Notes: generated from the letters alone by a model not told the origin. Counted from the first letter of the stretch, positions 50,610 through 59,877 are shown. The stretch: DNA of 62,463 nucleotides from Roseomonas sp. (GCA_020249435.1 JADCFQ010000002.1:1-62463); one strand, 5' to 3'. A program made the numbers and translations.

Positions 50610-51394
50610 TCCCACGTCTCGCCGTCAAGGTGCCGGCCGGCAGCCTTCTTCGTGACTCGAACCAGTGGCGTTCCGCCAAGAGTGCGTGCCCCGGATGTGA
50701 GTTCAGGTGCCGGAACCCAATTGCCCCACTGCTTGAAATGGAATGGCACTCGTGCGTCCACACACTGGTCACGGAGCGCCCGAAACCATTCTGGGTTAGA
50801 CGGGCGGGCACGAGGTCCGCTCTCGCCGCCGGCGATGACCCAATGGATGTGGGGTTTCAACCACGCAGATAACTGCAACCGTCCGAGAAGGGGCTCGCAC
50901 GAGAGAAAGCGAACGTGCGCTGGCACTGCGGCCAGCTGAGGGAGACGCCGTTCAGCCCATGCCTGGGTTTCCACTGTGGTCCCCAGCCATACATTTTTCG
51001 GCCAGTCTTTGCCCCATGGCGCCAGGGCGGCCGCGCGATCCGGGCGTTTAGTGAGGAGCAGCCAATCGAGCCAAGGCGTTTCGTTTATCAGCGCTGCCAG
51101 CTTGGCACGCCATTCGTCGAGTTCGCGCCGATCTTCGAAGACGTCGGCCATGCTGGCGCAAAAAACGCGGCTCCGACGTCCGCTGGACTCCGCCTCGCGA
51201 TTCCAACGCTTCGGCTCGGCCCAGTGCGCGTCGCCGAAGAATCGGCGCGGAGCTTTCGCTCCCCATACAGCCGCGCCTACCCGCTTCGCCCACGCCTCTG
51301 CATAGCAATGCTTGCAAGCCGGCGACACCTTCACACATCCCCACCAGGGATTGAAGGTATGATCTGTCCACTCGATACGGCTATTCTTGGCCAA
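50594..51394 (-). CDS. Three-Cys-motif protein (DUF5131, phage Gp37/Gp68 family)
   Basis: A 266-residue protein starting NSRIEWTDHTFNPWWGCVKV followed by SPACKHCYAEAWAKR, the CxxxSxxCxxC motif that suggests a radical-SAM-like iron-sulphur site. LLLTKRPDR near 120, NVWLGTTVETQAWAERR near 138 and WVIAGGESGPRARPSNPEW near 190 are family landmarks. It is probably an enzyme that modifies nucleic acid or protein together with TcmP; this is unproven. Confidence 0.9.
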   Translation of the reverse strand: MAKNSRIEWTDHTFNPWWGCVKVSPACKHCYAEAWAKRVGAAVWGAKAPRRFFGDAHWAEPKRWNREAESSGRRSRVFCASMADVFEDRRELDEWRAKLAALINETPWLDWLLLTKRPDRAAALAPWGKDWPKNVWLGTTVETQAWAERRLPQLAAVPAHVRFLSCEPLLGRLQLSAWLKPHIHWVIAGGESGPRARPSNPEWFRALRDQCVDARVPFHFKQWGNWVPAPELTSGARTLGGTPLVRVTKKAAGRHLDGETWDQLPA

Positions 51395-51461
51395 CTGCCT
51401 ACCCTCGCGATTCGCTATGTTTATAGTCTGTTCTCATTTTTTCCTAGCGTAGTTTCGTGGC

Positions 51462-52010
51462 CTATTGTGGCTTGATCCCACGCACCAGACCGTAGTGGCC
51501 GGCCAGCACGCTCAGCGCAGCCACCAGCATACCCTGCGCCTGCGTCGCTGGCACTGTCCGACCGCCCCAGCCCTGCCGCATCGCCCATTCCCGGACTGAG
51601 CATTCCAGGCCGACGATGTGCCAGATACAGCTTCCGGCAGCGCTTTCGGAGCCGCCAAGTACCTGCATGGCGGATGCCACCCTGTCCCTGGCCGTGATCT
51701 GCTGTTCCGTGATGCAGTCGCCTCCGCCGCCTACAATCCGGATCATCGGCATGGCACGCAGGCCGTCCAGCATGGCGGCGCGGAACTGCCGACGGAACAT
51801 CCCGCCGGCCTCAAACATTTCGGCGGTGATGGTGCCATTGGCCTGCATGGCGCCCAGCGTGTCCACGGCGCGGCGATGTGCGACCGGCACGCCAGTCTCG
51901 GGATCAGCCTCGCGGATCGGGGGGGTCACGTCGCCATGCTGCAGCCGCCATTGTGAGGGGCCCATCGTAGCCGGCGTCTTGGTGCGTTTCTGCTTGCGCT
52001 TAGCGGCCAT
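51462..52010 (-). CDS. DUF6456-like phage protein (182 aa)
   Basis: Basic N-terminus (AAKRKQKRTKT), then RRAVDTLGAMQANGTITAEM, FRRQFRAAMLDGLRAMPMIR, VGLECSVREWAMRQGW and MLVAALSVLAGHYGL. The helical layout fits DUF6456-type proteins of alphaproteobacteria, which may act as sigma-like or HTH regulators. The assignment is moderate. It overlaps the upstream small gene by 11 bases. Confidence 0.6.
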   Translation of the reverse strand: MAAKRKQKRTKTPATMGPSQWRLQHGDVTPPIREADPETGVPVAHRRAVDTLGAMQANGTITAEMFEAGGMFRRQFRAAMLDGLRAMPMIRIVGGGGDCITEQQITARDRVASAMQVLGGSESAAGSCIWHIVGLECSVREWAMRQGWGGRTVPATQAQGMLVAALSVLAGHYGLVRGIKPQ

Positions 52011-52230
52011 GGTTCTTCTCCTGCTGCCGAGGCCCCCAACGGCGCACGGCTTCGTTCTGGACCGCCTGGCGCAGCCAGGGGTCATGGATGTCCTCGATCG
52101 CGAGTGAGACCACTCCCTGCTGCTGCCAGACGCGGCGGCGGAGGGCTTCCATCTCGGGTGTGGTGGTGGGGCTGCGCGTGCCGCGGTTCAGGGACGAGCG
52201 CGGCGGCGTTGGAGAGCCTGGGAGGGTCAT
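52000..52230 (-). CDS. Small phage protein (76 aa)
   Basis: The conserved-looking part is EALRRRVWQQQGVVSLAIED and DPWLRQAVQNEAVRRWGPRQ, a plan seen in short proteins at this place in alphaproteobacterial phages. No function is known. The N-terminal 25 residues are low-complexity, so a later start is possible. Confidence 0.5.
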   Translation of the reverse strand: MTLPGSPTPPRSSLNRGTRSPTTTPEMEALRRRVWQQQGVVSLAIEDIHDPWLRQAVQNEAVRRWGPRQQEKNHGR

Positions 52231-52283
52231 GGCAGGGCCATCCCCTGAGGCGTGAGAGGGCGTCCCCCCTATAGAGAGGGAGA

Positions 52284-52384
52284 AAATTCAATAATAATGA
52301 TAATTCAATAGTTCTATGGCCCCTCACCAAGGCGCGTGCATGTGTACGTCTGCGCGCGCGCGGGAAATATTGAATTATTGAACT
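52284..52384. other. AT-rich inverted-repeat region, candidate origin
   Basis: TTCAATAAT (52287-52295) and AATTCAATA (52302-52310) have exact inverse copies ATTATTGAA (52374-52382) and TATTGAATT (52368-52376). The AT-rich arms bracket alternating purine-pyrimidine GCGCGCGCGCG (about 52351-52361). It is strongly contrasted with the GC-rich surroundings and adjacent to the primase-helicase gene. The whole gap 52231-52449 contains no gene. Confidence 0.5.
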
Positions 52385-52449
52385 CTCCCCGCGATCCGGC
52401 CTTTTGCCTGGGGTTTCGGGTGGGCCAAATTTCAGCTGCGTCAGATAAT

Positions 52450-54762
52450 TCATGACGTGGCCTCCGTGGATGGCCCTAACGGGGTCGGTGCCACAGCGGT
52501 GTAGAAGGTGATTGGCTTGGTCGTGCCGACCTCTTGCTCCGCTAGGATGAGGCCTGCCTCCTGGAGGGAGCACAGGATCTCCTCGCGCTCGCGGCGCGAA
52601 AGAAATTGAGATTGCCGGGTAATCTCACTGCGGGATTGCCGCCCGCCGTCACGGATGATCTGCAGCAACCGCTTGTGCTTGGCTTCCGTATCGTTGTTCG
52701 AAACCCTGCGCTCAGCTTCCCGCAGCATGGTGCTGATGCAGTGCTCGACCAGACGGGATGCCCATACGACGTCCTTCGCCTCGGTCACTGGCTGCGCCGG
52801 ATCACGGCTCACGGCCGTGATCATGGCGAGCTTCGCAACGTTTTCGGCGTGACGGCCGAATAGCGCTGTTGCGTAGGTTCCGCGGTGCGAGCGTAGCTTG
52901 TCGGTCGCTTCCCGCCGCACCACCGCCATGGCCGCCTCAGCGTCCGTACTGAGCGGCACGGTATAGGAGTGCATCGGTGCGGTCGCTTCCATCAGATCGG
53001 CGAGATTGCCTCCGTGGCTGTGTCCAGGCACACCAAGGGCAATCGCCTGGATGGCCGCGACGAGATCGGCTGGCGGATCCATTGGCGCCGGCGTCTCACT
53101 GCGTTCTGGGTAATCCTCGTCTGTCAGGAAGACCAAAAAGCGGGCGATTGAGCCATCTGCGAGCGCACCGCCTTCCAGCGCCGACCAGAACGGTCCCGGC
53201 ACGGTGACGCCCCAAAGACAGGCGCAGGGCTGCTCAATGGTGACACGCGGCTTGGTTTTCTGGTCCGCGTATTCTGTGCCGATGTATGGCTCTGCTGCCG
53301 AGGTATAGAGCTTGGTCAATTCAGCCCAGATGGCTGCTTTGTGTGCCGGCGCGCGGGGGCTCAAGACCGCTTTCAAGAACTGGCCGAATTCGTCCACCTG
53401 GAACAGGCGCACGGGATGGCGCTGTAAGGATGTGAGCAGCCCGGCTGAGGATGCGAGTTCTTCGCCGCCAAGGTAGCGGTCCAGCTTTGCCGCGAAGATC
53501 GCGCGTTTGACGCAACGCCGCGCGTGGTCCTTGCCGCCGCCACTGTCGGCAATGCCGACGGCATAGACGTTGCTGCGCAAATCGGTGGGTGTCCGGTATC
53601 GCCTGCCAGCGAGGGCGCCGATCATGCAGATACCTGCGCCAAGTGCCAGGAAGGGTTGCGGGCTTATGGCTGTCGCGTTCGCGTAGTCGAGAAAAAGCCG
53701 CAAGGCGCCGTCAACCTGCAGCAGCTCGGGCGGAACACGATAAGGCGCGGGTGGTGGTGCGCTCGGGGCGGGCGCAGTGCCTACCTTTGCCAACAGCCCC
53801 GCCGCCGGATGCGGCTTTGCCATCTGCTCAGCCACATTCCCATTCAGGATAATTTCAGGCGGCGGATTCCAACCACGCTTTTCCGCCAGCCAATAGATTT
53901 TGCCCGCACCTGCGCTATGCGGCTTGAGCGTGGCCCAGCGCCGTTCTGGCGTATCGCTGCGGCCCGATTGTCCGGACTTGCTCGCCTTGCGCGACCAGTC
54001 GATCCAAAGCTGGCGGCCCTCCTCGCCAATCGCAGCTTTGATGGCGGCGCCGATGGTGATCCATTCATTCCCAGGCAGATCGTCATTCGGCAGAAAGGCG
54101 AGCGCGGCAGCGACGGCTTCTGGGGTGCCACGCGGATCGGATGGGCCGCGCCAGGTGTCGCTCGGGCCATCCATGTTCAGCGTTGTCTTGCGCAGTGCCG
54201 CCGGCACGATGTCCCAGGCGGCGTCCAGGAAGGCATCGCAGGCCGCTTCGGTTATCTCCGGCAGGTCGGCAAGCGGTGTGTCGGTCAGGCCCTCCTCTGG
54301 CCAAGCGTAGGGCTGCCCGGTGACAGGATGGATGGCATAAGCGACGAATTGCTGCCCGCGTGCCAGCACTTCCAGCGGATGGCGCTTGCGCCCACGAAAG
54401 GCTTCTGCAGCGCGATAGACCAGCAGGCGCTTTGGCGCCTGACCAATGCGCAGACATGGCGTTTCGCCCAGCATCTGCTTTGCAAGATCGGTCAGCGCGA
54501 CAGCGACCGAGGCATCGGGCACATCAATGTCGATGCCCACCACCGCACCGCAGGCGATGCCCACCGCGCAATCGGGCCAGCGGCGCCAGATATCTATCTC
54601 GAAGCTTTTGGTTGCCCGATCGCAATGCCGCGTCCAATCCGCATAGGCCGCCCAGGCGCCTTTGCGGAAATGCCCCGGCACCTTGGCGCCTGGCATGATG
54701 GGAATGACGGGGTAGCCATTATCCACCAGCCGCGCGCCGAATTGCACCATGAAATCCTTCAT
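52450..54762 (-). CDS. Primase-polymerase/helicase replication protein
   Basis: A 770-residue replication protein. N-terminal prim-pol domain: DNGYPVIPIMPGAKVPG near 14 and VGIDIDVPD near 75 (catalytic acidic pair). PriCT-like middle near 215-300 (NEWITIGAAIKAAIGEEGRQ). DUF3987-type ATPase from about 340, with Walker A-like GIADSGGGKDHARR near 415 and LFQVDEFGQFLKAV near 465. A C-terminal winged helix (RSEITRQSQFLSRREREEIL) follows. It probably initiates element replication. Confidence 0.87.
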   Translation of the reverse strand: MKDFMVQFGARLVDNGYPVIPIMPGAKVPGHFRKGAWAAYADWTRHCDRATKSFEIDIWRRWPDCAVGIACGAVVGIDIDVPDASVAVALTDLAKQMLGETPCLRIGQAPKRLLVYRAAEAFRGRKRHPLEVLARGQQFVAYAIHPVTGQPYAWPEEGLTDTPLADLPEITEAACDAFLDAAWDIVPAALRKTTLNMDGPSDTWRGPSDPRGTPEAVAAALAFLPNDDLPGNEWITIGAAIKAAIGEEGRQLWIDWSRKASKSGQSGRSDTPERRWATLKPHSAGAGKIYWLAEKRGWNPPPEIILNGNVAEQMAKPHPAAGLLAKVGTAPAPSAPPPAPYRVPPELLQVDGALRLFLDYANATAISPQPFLALGAGICMIGALAGRRYRTPTDLRSNVYAVGIADSGGGKDHARRCVKRAIFAAKLDRYLGGEELASSAGLLTSLQRHPVRLFQVDEFGQFLKAVLSPRAPAHKAAIWAELTKLYTSAAEPYIGTEYADQKTKPRVTIEQPCACLWGVTVPGPFWSALEGGALADGSIARFLVFLTDEDYPERSETPAPMDPPADLVAAIQAIALGVPGHSHGGNLADLMEATAPMHSYTVPLSTDAEAAMAVVRREATDKLRSHRGTYATALFGRHAENVAKLAMITAVSRDPAQPVTEAKDVVWASRLVEHCISTMLREAERRVSNNDTEAKHKRLLQIIRDGGRQSRSEITRQSQFLSRREREEILCSLQEAGLILAEQEVGTTKPITFYTAVAPTPLGPSTEATS

Positions 54763-55109
54763 GCGGCCCTCCCTGGCAGAGGCGGTGCGGGATGGCTGCC
54801 GCTATCCAGGCGCTGCGCCAACGCGTCCTGATAGGCGGTGACGATCACCTCCAGCAGCGTCAGCCATTCGGCATCGCTCAGCACCGCAAGATCGGTCTTG
54901 CCGATGCTTTCCAGATATTCGCCCGCCATGGGGCTCGCGGCCTGGATGGCAGCGATTTCGTATTCATCGGGATCAATCACGCCCCACCTCCGGCGCAGCG
55001 CATGCATGCAGCGCATGGAACAGGCCCAACGTGGCGTCCCGGTCTTCAGCCGCGGATCGAACCAGCCAAAGCAGCGCGCAGTGCGCAGGCGACAGGCAGC
55101 GCATTTCAC
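54759..55109 (-). CDS. DUF6511 domain-containing protein
   Basis: A 116-residue protein with N-terminal cysteines (KCAACRLRT, ACSMRCMHALRRRWG) and the DUF6511 pattern DPDEYEIAAIQAASPMAGEY and WLTLLEVIVTAYQDAL. The role is unknown; it is found with phage replication genes. It overlaps genes on both sides by ATGA. Confidence 0.8.
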   Translation of the reverse strand: MKCAACRLRTARCFGWFDPRLKTGTPRWACSMRCMHALRRRWGVIDPDEYEIAAIQAASPMAGEYLESIGKTDLAVLSDAEWLTLLEVIVTAYQDALAQRLDSGSHPAPPLPGRAA

Positions 55110-56689
55110 ATGAACCTCACGGCGGTGATTTCGGTGTATTGGCCGGTGGGCCGGACCTGGATGGCGATGGGGCGGCGCAGGTGATGCTGCTGGGCCAGCG
55201 CCTCATTCACCGTCATGGGGGGCGGCAGATTGCCCGCACGACGCCGCCACCAGGACAGCGCCTTGTCGCGGGGAAATCCTGTGTGCTCAAAACACACCCA
55301 TTCGCTGTGCTGGATAAGGCCGCATTCGTAGGTGACGCGGAGCGACGCCGGCTTGCCGGGCTTTTCGTGCCGCGCGTAGCCAATATCCGTGACATCGCAC
55401 CAGGCTGCCTGGATCTGCGTCGACAGCAGCGCGTCAGACGCTGCCTTCGGCGCTACCTTCACCACCGGCGGTGGGAATTCATAGTCGCACTCAATGCAGT
55501 GCCGCGCGCTCGCGTGATTGATGGTTTTGCATTCGGGGCAGGTTTTGATCGGTGCCTTGCCGTCCTCTGCGGGTTCCTTCTTGCGGCCATCCACCGTGTC
55601 GATCGGGCCGTGCCGCGCCGTGTTCCCAGCGAAGTCCAGTACCAGGCAGTCATCCTTGCCCTCGGCAAGGCGCGTGCCGCGACCGACCATCTGGACATAG
55701 AGCCCGACGCTCTTGGTGGGGCGCAGCAGCGCGATCAGATCAGTGCCCGGCGCGTCAAAGCCGGTGGTGAGCACATTGGCGTTGGTGACGCAGCGAAGCC
55801 TTCCGGCCTTGAACGCCGTCAGGATGCCATCGCGCTCGGGGCCGGGTGTGTCGCCCGTGACTGTCTCGGCGCTGATGCCGTGCTCGCGGATCGCGTCCCG
55901 CACATGGCGGGCGTGGGCAACGCCGGAGCAGAATACCAGCCAGGATCCGCGGTCAGCTCCATGCTCAACGATCTCGGCCACTGCGGCGCGGGTCACCTCA
56001 TCGCGATCGACTGCGGCCTCAAGGTCCTTGGCGATGAATTCCCCGCCGCGCGTGCCAACACCACCGACATCAAGCTGCGTGGTGGTCTGCTTGGGGACAA
56101 CGGGGCAGAGATAGCCTTGCTGGATCATCTCCAGCACCGGCACCTCATAGGCGATATCGGTAAACAGCCGATCTTCGCCCTCGTGCAACAGGCCGCTATC
56201 CAGCCGGTAAGGTGTGGCGGTGAAACCAACGACCTTGGTGAGGCCGGCGTTGATCTCCTTGAGCTGCGTCAGAAAGCGACGATACATGCCGCTGTCATTC
56301 CGGCCCAGCAGATGGGCTTCATCAATCAGCACCAGATCGCAACGCTGTACCTTGTATGCGTGGCGGTGGATGGATTGGATTCCGGCAAAGAGGATCTGCG
56401 CATGAATGTCCCGGCGCGACAGCCCGGCTGAATAGATGCCGGCTGGCGCATCGGGCCAGGCGCGCAGCAGCGCCATGAAGTTTTGTTGGATTAGCTCCTT
56501 CACATGGGTGAGGATCAGCACGCGGGTGTCGCCATAGGCGGCGATCGCCTCCCGCGTGAAGCCCGCGATGCACAGGCTTTTTCCCGTACCTGTCGGAAGC
56601 ACGACCAGCGGATTGCCAGCACTGCCGGAGAAATAATCGTAGAGCGCCTCAATGGCAGCGCGTTGATAAGGGCGTAGCGAAAGGCTCAT
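55106..56689 (-). CDS. DEAD/DEAH-box superfamily 2 helicase
   Basis: A 527-residue helicase: VLPTGTGKSLCIAGF (motif I), LVLIDEAHLLGRND (motif II), VGFTATPYR (motif III), TTGFDAPGTDLIALLRPT (motif V) and QMVGRGTRL (motif VI). A C-terminal zinc ribbon CPECKTINHASARHCIECDY follows. It would unwind DNA during phage replication or recombination. Confidence 0.95.
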   Translation of the reverse strand: MSLSLRPYQRAAIEALYDYFSGSAGNPLVVLPTGTGKSLCIAGFTREAIAAYGDTRVLILTHVKELIQQNFMALLRAWPDAPAGIYSAGLSRRDIHAQILFAGIQSIHRHAYKVQRCDLVLIDEAHLLGRNDSGMYRRFLTQLKEINAGLTKVVGFTATPYRLDSGLLHEGEDRLFTDIAYEVPVLEMIQQGYLCPVVPKQTTTQLDVGGVGTRGGEFIAKDLEAAVDRDEVTRAAVAEIVEHGADRGSWLVFCSGVAHARHVRDAIREHGISAETVTGDTPGPERDGILTAFKAGRLRCVTNANVLTTGFDAPGTDLIALLRPTKSVGLYVQMVGRGTRLAEGKDDCLVLDFAGNTARHGPIDTVDGRKKEPAEDGKAPIKTCPECKTINHASARHCIECDYEFPPPVVKVAPKAASDALLSTQIQAAWCDVTDIGYARHEKPGKPASLRVTYECGLIQHSEWVCFEHTGFPRDKALSWWRRRAGNLPPPMTVNEALAQQHHLRRPIAIQVRPTGQYTEITAVRFM

Positions 56690-57786
56690 GCCGCCACCCC
56701 CATCGTCACGGCATCCGCCTTACTGAGCCATCGCCCGCCGCGCTCACAGCCTGTGCAGATCAATTCAGCGATATGCGGCCCCTTGCCGGGCCCCACGCGG
56801 AACATGGTGCCGTTGCAGGTCAGGCAGGGGCTGCGCGCGATGATTTTTTGGGATTGCGCTTCCGGCACGCCATCGCGCCAGATGCTGCCATCCTGCAGCC
56901 GATAGCTAACCCAATCCTCACCCGCATCCTCCTGCTCGCCGGCGATGAAGTCCGGGATAAAGAGATGCGCGACGCAGCCAGCCTCCTGCTCGCGCCGGCC
57001 AAGCTGATGGCTGTGCCGCGCGCAATGCCAGGTGCCGTCATTGGTTGGCGAGGCATGTAAACAGGACCGGCAATGGCGCTCCGGCGTTGCACCGTCATGA
57101 CAGATCGCGTGGTGCTCGCAAAAGCGACACTGCCACCATGCTGGATCATCACTGATGCGCGCTGGCGGCCGTGACGCAGCAATGATCCGCTCGGCCTTGG
57201 CCATGATGCGCAGCGCGGCCTCGGCATCGTAGCGGATGCGTTCCTGATAGAGCTCGTCGGTGTTCTTGTTGACCGCGAGGTAAAAGGCGCGCTCCAACCC
57301 CGCCAGATGCATGTAGCTTTGCATCTGCGCCCAGTGCAGCGGCTTGGCCTTTGCGACGCCATCGCGTTTCAGGGCAAGGAAGGATTTCTCGCTATGCGTC
57401 TTGAACTCACAGACATGCCAGGCGCGTGGCGCTTCGGGAAAGCCGATCGCCACGGCATCCATGCTGCCGCCGAAATGCCCGCCCCTATCGCGTAGCTGCC
57501 ATTGGCGCCCGGTGGCTGGATCAAGATCCAAGACCGTGACGCCAATGCGACGGAGATCAGCGACAAAGCGTGCCTCCGCCAGATTGCCAGTATCGAATAG
57601 CCGCAACAGCCGACCCGTATGCTTCGCGCGCGTGGTCCAGCGAAAGCCGTACCAGATGGCACGCTCGCATTCGGTACCGATCAGGGAGGCGCCCAGATGT
57701 TCCCGATAGCCGTGATCGGCCGCCGCTTCATAGGCGGCATAGATGGCCGATACGGTGGGCGTTGGCGGGGTTGGCAGACTCACCAT
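56686..57786 (-). CDS. RecB/Cas4-like PD-(D/E)XK nuclease
   Basis: A 366-residue protein. LGASLIGTECERAIWYGFRW near 30 carries the first cysteine, SMDAVAIGFPEAPRAWHVCE and FKTHSEKSFLALK near 115-140 form the D and E-x-K active site, and CRFCEHHAICHDG near 220 plus other CxxC pairs suggest zinc or iron-sulphur binding. It is likely the exonuclease partner of the annealing/ATPase genes. The ATG at 57786 removes a non-homologous 95-residue leader. Confidence 0.82.
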   Translation of the reverse strand: MVSLPTPPTPTVSAIYAAYEAAADHGYREHLGASLIGTECERAIWYGFRWTTRAKHTGRLLRLFDTGNLAEARFVADLRRIGVTVLDLDPATGRQWQLRDRGGHFGGSMDAVAIGFPEAPRAWHVCEFKTHSEKSFLALKRDGVAKAKPLHWAQMQSYMHLAGLERAFYLAVNKNTDELYQERIRYDAEAALRIMAKAERIIAASRPPARISDDPAWWQCRFCEHHAICHDGATPERHCRSCLHASPTNDGTWHCARHSHQLGRREQEAGCVAHLFIPDFIAGEQEDAGEDWVSYRLQDGSIWRDGVPEAQSQKIIARSPCLTCNGTMFRVGPGKGPHIAELICTGCERGGRWLSKADAVTMGVAA

Positions 57787-57800
57787 GGCGACCCCCGCGA

Positions 57801-58331
57801 TCAAGCGCGCCGCCAGGGGGGCGTGCCGCCTGTGCCCGGGCGGGACGCGGGTGGCAGCGCTGCTGCGGTAGCCGGCTGCACGGGTGCTGCCGCGCGCGCC
57901 GCATTGGTGCCGCCGGCATTGGCGGGGGAATAGCCAGCCACCTTGTTCCGGGCATCGTGCTTTACGCCGTTCTTGTCGGTCCCTGCAGGCTCGACCTTCA
58001 ACGTCACAATCAGCGGCTTGAAATGAAGCTGCTCGCTGTCCGTCACATGCATCTGGCCGACCGCGTGGCAAATGGCGGAGAGGTGGCGCTGCGCGATCTC
58101 CACCGTCTGCTGGTTGCGGTTCACCAGGTTCAGCTGGTCGAAGATCCGCCGGCGGGCGTGGGCGCCTTCCAGGATCTCGAAGACCAGCCTGAGCAATTGC
58201 CCGTCACCCGCCTTGGTTGGCGCCATTTCACTTTCGATCAGATGCGCGAGGTACTTGCCGGGCGGCAGCACTTCAAACGGAACGGCGGGGGCGACTTCTG
58301 TCGCATCAAAAGTACCATTGAGGGAGGCCAT
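57801..58331 (-). CDS. DUF669 family protein (probable ssDNA-binding)
   Basis: A 176-residue protein: FEVLPPGKYLAHLIESEMAP, GQLLRLVFEILEGAHARRRI, DQLNLVNRNQQTVEIAQRHL are the DUF669 core, an OB-like protein encoded with phage recombination genes. The C-terminal tail is a disordered Ala/Pro/Gly segment. It lies between the ATPase and nuclease genes. Confidence 0.87.
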   Translation of the reverse strand: MASLNGTFDATEVAPAVPFEVLPPGKYLAHLIESEMAPTKAGDGQLLRLVFEILEGAHARRRIFDQLNLVNRNQQTVEIAQRHLSAICHAVGQMHVTDSEQLHFKPLIVTLKVEPAGTDKNGVKHDARNKVAGYSPANAGGTNAARAAAPVQPATAAALPPASRPGTGGTPPWRRA

Positions 58332-58335
58332 GGGA

Positions 58336-59127
58336 TCAGTTCCCTGTGTCTTGGGTGGGGATGACGGAGGCGCTTGGTGACGCCGCGTAAAAGGGAATGC
58401 CGGCGGCAAGGTCGGCCCAGGCGAGAGGGATGGTTTCCTCAAGCCCGAAGCGGTTCTTGGCGAGGAAGGCCGGGCGTTCGATCGTATGCAGCAGCCGATC
58501 GCCACCACTCACGCCGCGCACCACCTTCTTGTTGAAGCCGACATCAGATTTCATGGTGCTGATGCGGTAATTCGCGAACAGCACGCCATCGACATGCTCC
58601 TGCACCAGGGCGGAGGCACCTTTGTGCAGCTTTGGCTGATAGCGGTCGTAAGGCTCAGTCTCCGGGCTATCAAAGCGCCGGATTTCCGCATGGGCGATCA
58701 GCAGAACGCCCATGCCGCATTCATCGCGCAGCGTATTCACCGCATCCAGAAAGGTCCGCCAGGTATCCAGCGCGGCCTGATAGCCCTTGCCATAGCCGAA
58801 GGCTTCGATGTCGCGCTGATTGTGCTGCTGCGCCGTGTGCTGCCAGATCAGCGGTTCCAGCCAATCAAGGCTATCAACCACGAGCGTCTGGAATTCATGC
58901 GCTTCGGAATAAAGGGACCCGAGCGCCTCCATGACGGCGTCAAAGTTGCGCAGCAGCCCGAAGGTCGCGGCATCAATGCGCCCAAGACCGTCCTCGGTTT
59001 GCAGAAAGATCGGGTTCGGCGCATCCGCGGCAAGCTTCGTTTTGCCGACGCCGGCAACACCGTAGATCAGCAGGCGTGGGGGACGCGTATCGCCACCACG
59101 GCGGAGTGATGCGAGGGAGATGGCCAT
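58336..59127 (-). CDS. Sak4-like AAA/RecA-type ATPase
   Basis: A 263-residue phage nucleotide-binding protein: PPRLLIYGVAGVGKTKLA (Walker A), then FLQTEDGLGRIDAATFG, TLVVDSLDWLEPLIWQH (Walker B), MGVLLIAHAEIRRFDSP. It matches the Sak4 group of RecA-like recombinases which work with DUF669 proteins. ATG 59127 overlaps the upstream stop as TGATG. Confidence 0.85.
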   Translation of the reverse strand: MAISLASLRRGGDTRPPRLLIYGVAGVGKTKLAADAPNPIFLQTEDGLGRIDAATFGLLRNFDAVMEALGSLYSEAHEFQTLVVDSLDWLEPLIWQHTAQQHNQRDIEAFGYGKGYQAALDTWRTFLDAVNTLRDECGMGVLLIAHAEIRRFDSPETEPYDRYQPKLHKGASALVQEHVDGVLFANYRISTMKSDVGFNKKVVRGVSGGDRLLHTIERPAFLAKNRFGLEETIPLAWADLAAGIPFYAASPSASVIPTQDTGN

Positions 59128-59315
59128 CACGCATCCTCCCCTTTTACTTTGCGCGTCTTGGCCTTGATAACGTCAATTTTGAGATCGCCGCCCGCGCGTA
59201 CCACGGCTTCGGCGAAAGTCTCGATGGCAGGTTCGAAGGCAGCGACTTCCTTGGCGCGCATGAGCGCGTCACCTTCAAGCGGAACGATGACCTCAATGCG
59301 GAGTTGGTAGTTCAT
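59127..59315 (-). CDS. Small hypothetical protein (62 aa)
   Basis: MNYQLRIEVIVPLEGDALMR and KEVAAFEPAIETFAEAVVRA form a short beta-alpha protein ending in a basic tail. Coupled by TGATG at both ends to its neighbours. Function unknown. Confidence 0.6.
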   Translation of the reverse strand: MNYQLRIEVIVPLEGDALMRAKEVAAFEPAIETFAEAVVRAGGDLKIDVIKAKTRKVKGEDA

Positions 59316-59791
59316 CACGCGGCCTCCTTCGCTTCGAAGGCGTAGGAGGGGCGGCCCGTGGCAAGGGTGCGCGCGGGTTCAAACACGGCACGGATGCGCG
59401 GCGGCCAGGCGGTGTAGCGCGTCTCCGGCACACGAATTTCTGTGCTGATGTAATCGGCAGGATCCTCGCCCCATTCACGAATGGTCGCGATGGCGGAAGC
59501 CAGCTTGGTCTGATCCCATTCGATCTTTTTGGGCAGGTCAGCGATGACCGCAAAGCTGTGATCATCCAGGCGCACACGCCCCGTGTCCTTGCCCTCGGCA
59601 CGGCGCAAAGCGGTCGCGGCCTCGCCGTAGCGACGGTGCAGCGCGTCATTCAGTGTCTCGGTCATGCGCCTGGCGTCCGCTCGTAGCGCGCCGACCTCTT
59701 CCAGCAGCAGCGCCAGATGATCGACAGGCAGGCGTGCGGCCTGCGCAGCGTCCATCTCGCGCAACTGCGCCAGTTGGGTGCGATTGCTCAT
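59315..59791 (-). CDS. Conserved phage protein (158 aa)
   Basis: A helical N-terminus (LPVDHLALLLEEVGALRADA, LNDALHRRYGEAATALRRAE) is followed by GKDTGRVRLDDHSFAVIADL, PKKIEWDQTKLASAIATIRE and DPADYISTEIRVPETRYTAW. This protein type recurs in alphaproteobacterial phages beside the Sak4/DUF669 genes; its role is unknown. An ATG at 59881, overlapping the upstream stop, would add 30 residues and cannot be excluded. Confidence 0.7.
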   Translation of the reverse strand: MSNRTQLAQLREMDAAQAARLPVDHLALLLEEVGALRADARRMTETLNDALHRRYGEAATALRRAEGKDTGRVRLDDHSFAVIADLPKKIEWDQTKLASAIATIREWGEDPADYISTEIRVPETRYTAWPPRIRAVFEPARTLATGRPSYAFEAKEAA

Positions 59792-59877
59792 GTATGTCTC
59801 GTTGGAATGGGTGATGTCCGGCTCTGGCTTGCATGACGACGGCCGGACGGGCGTCGCCATTTTCATGGGGATGGGCG

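Noticed and set aside
53524-54831. Long open frame (435 codons) opposite the primase-helicase gene
   Set aside because: Antisense shadow of a gene with clear motifs; composition is not protein-like.
55031-56431. Long open frame (466 codons) opposite the SF2 helicase gene
   Set aside because: Antisense shadow of the helicase, whose motifs I to VI are all present.
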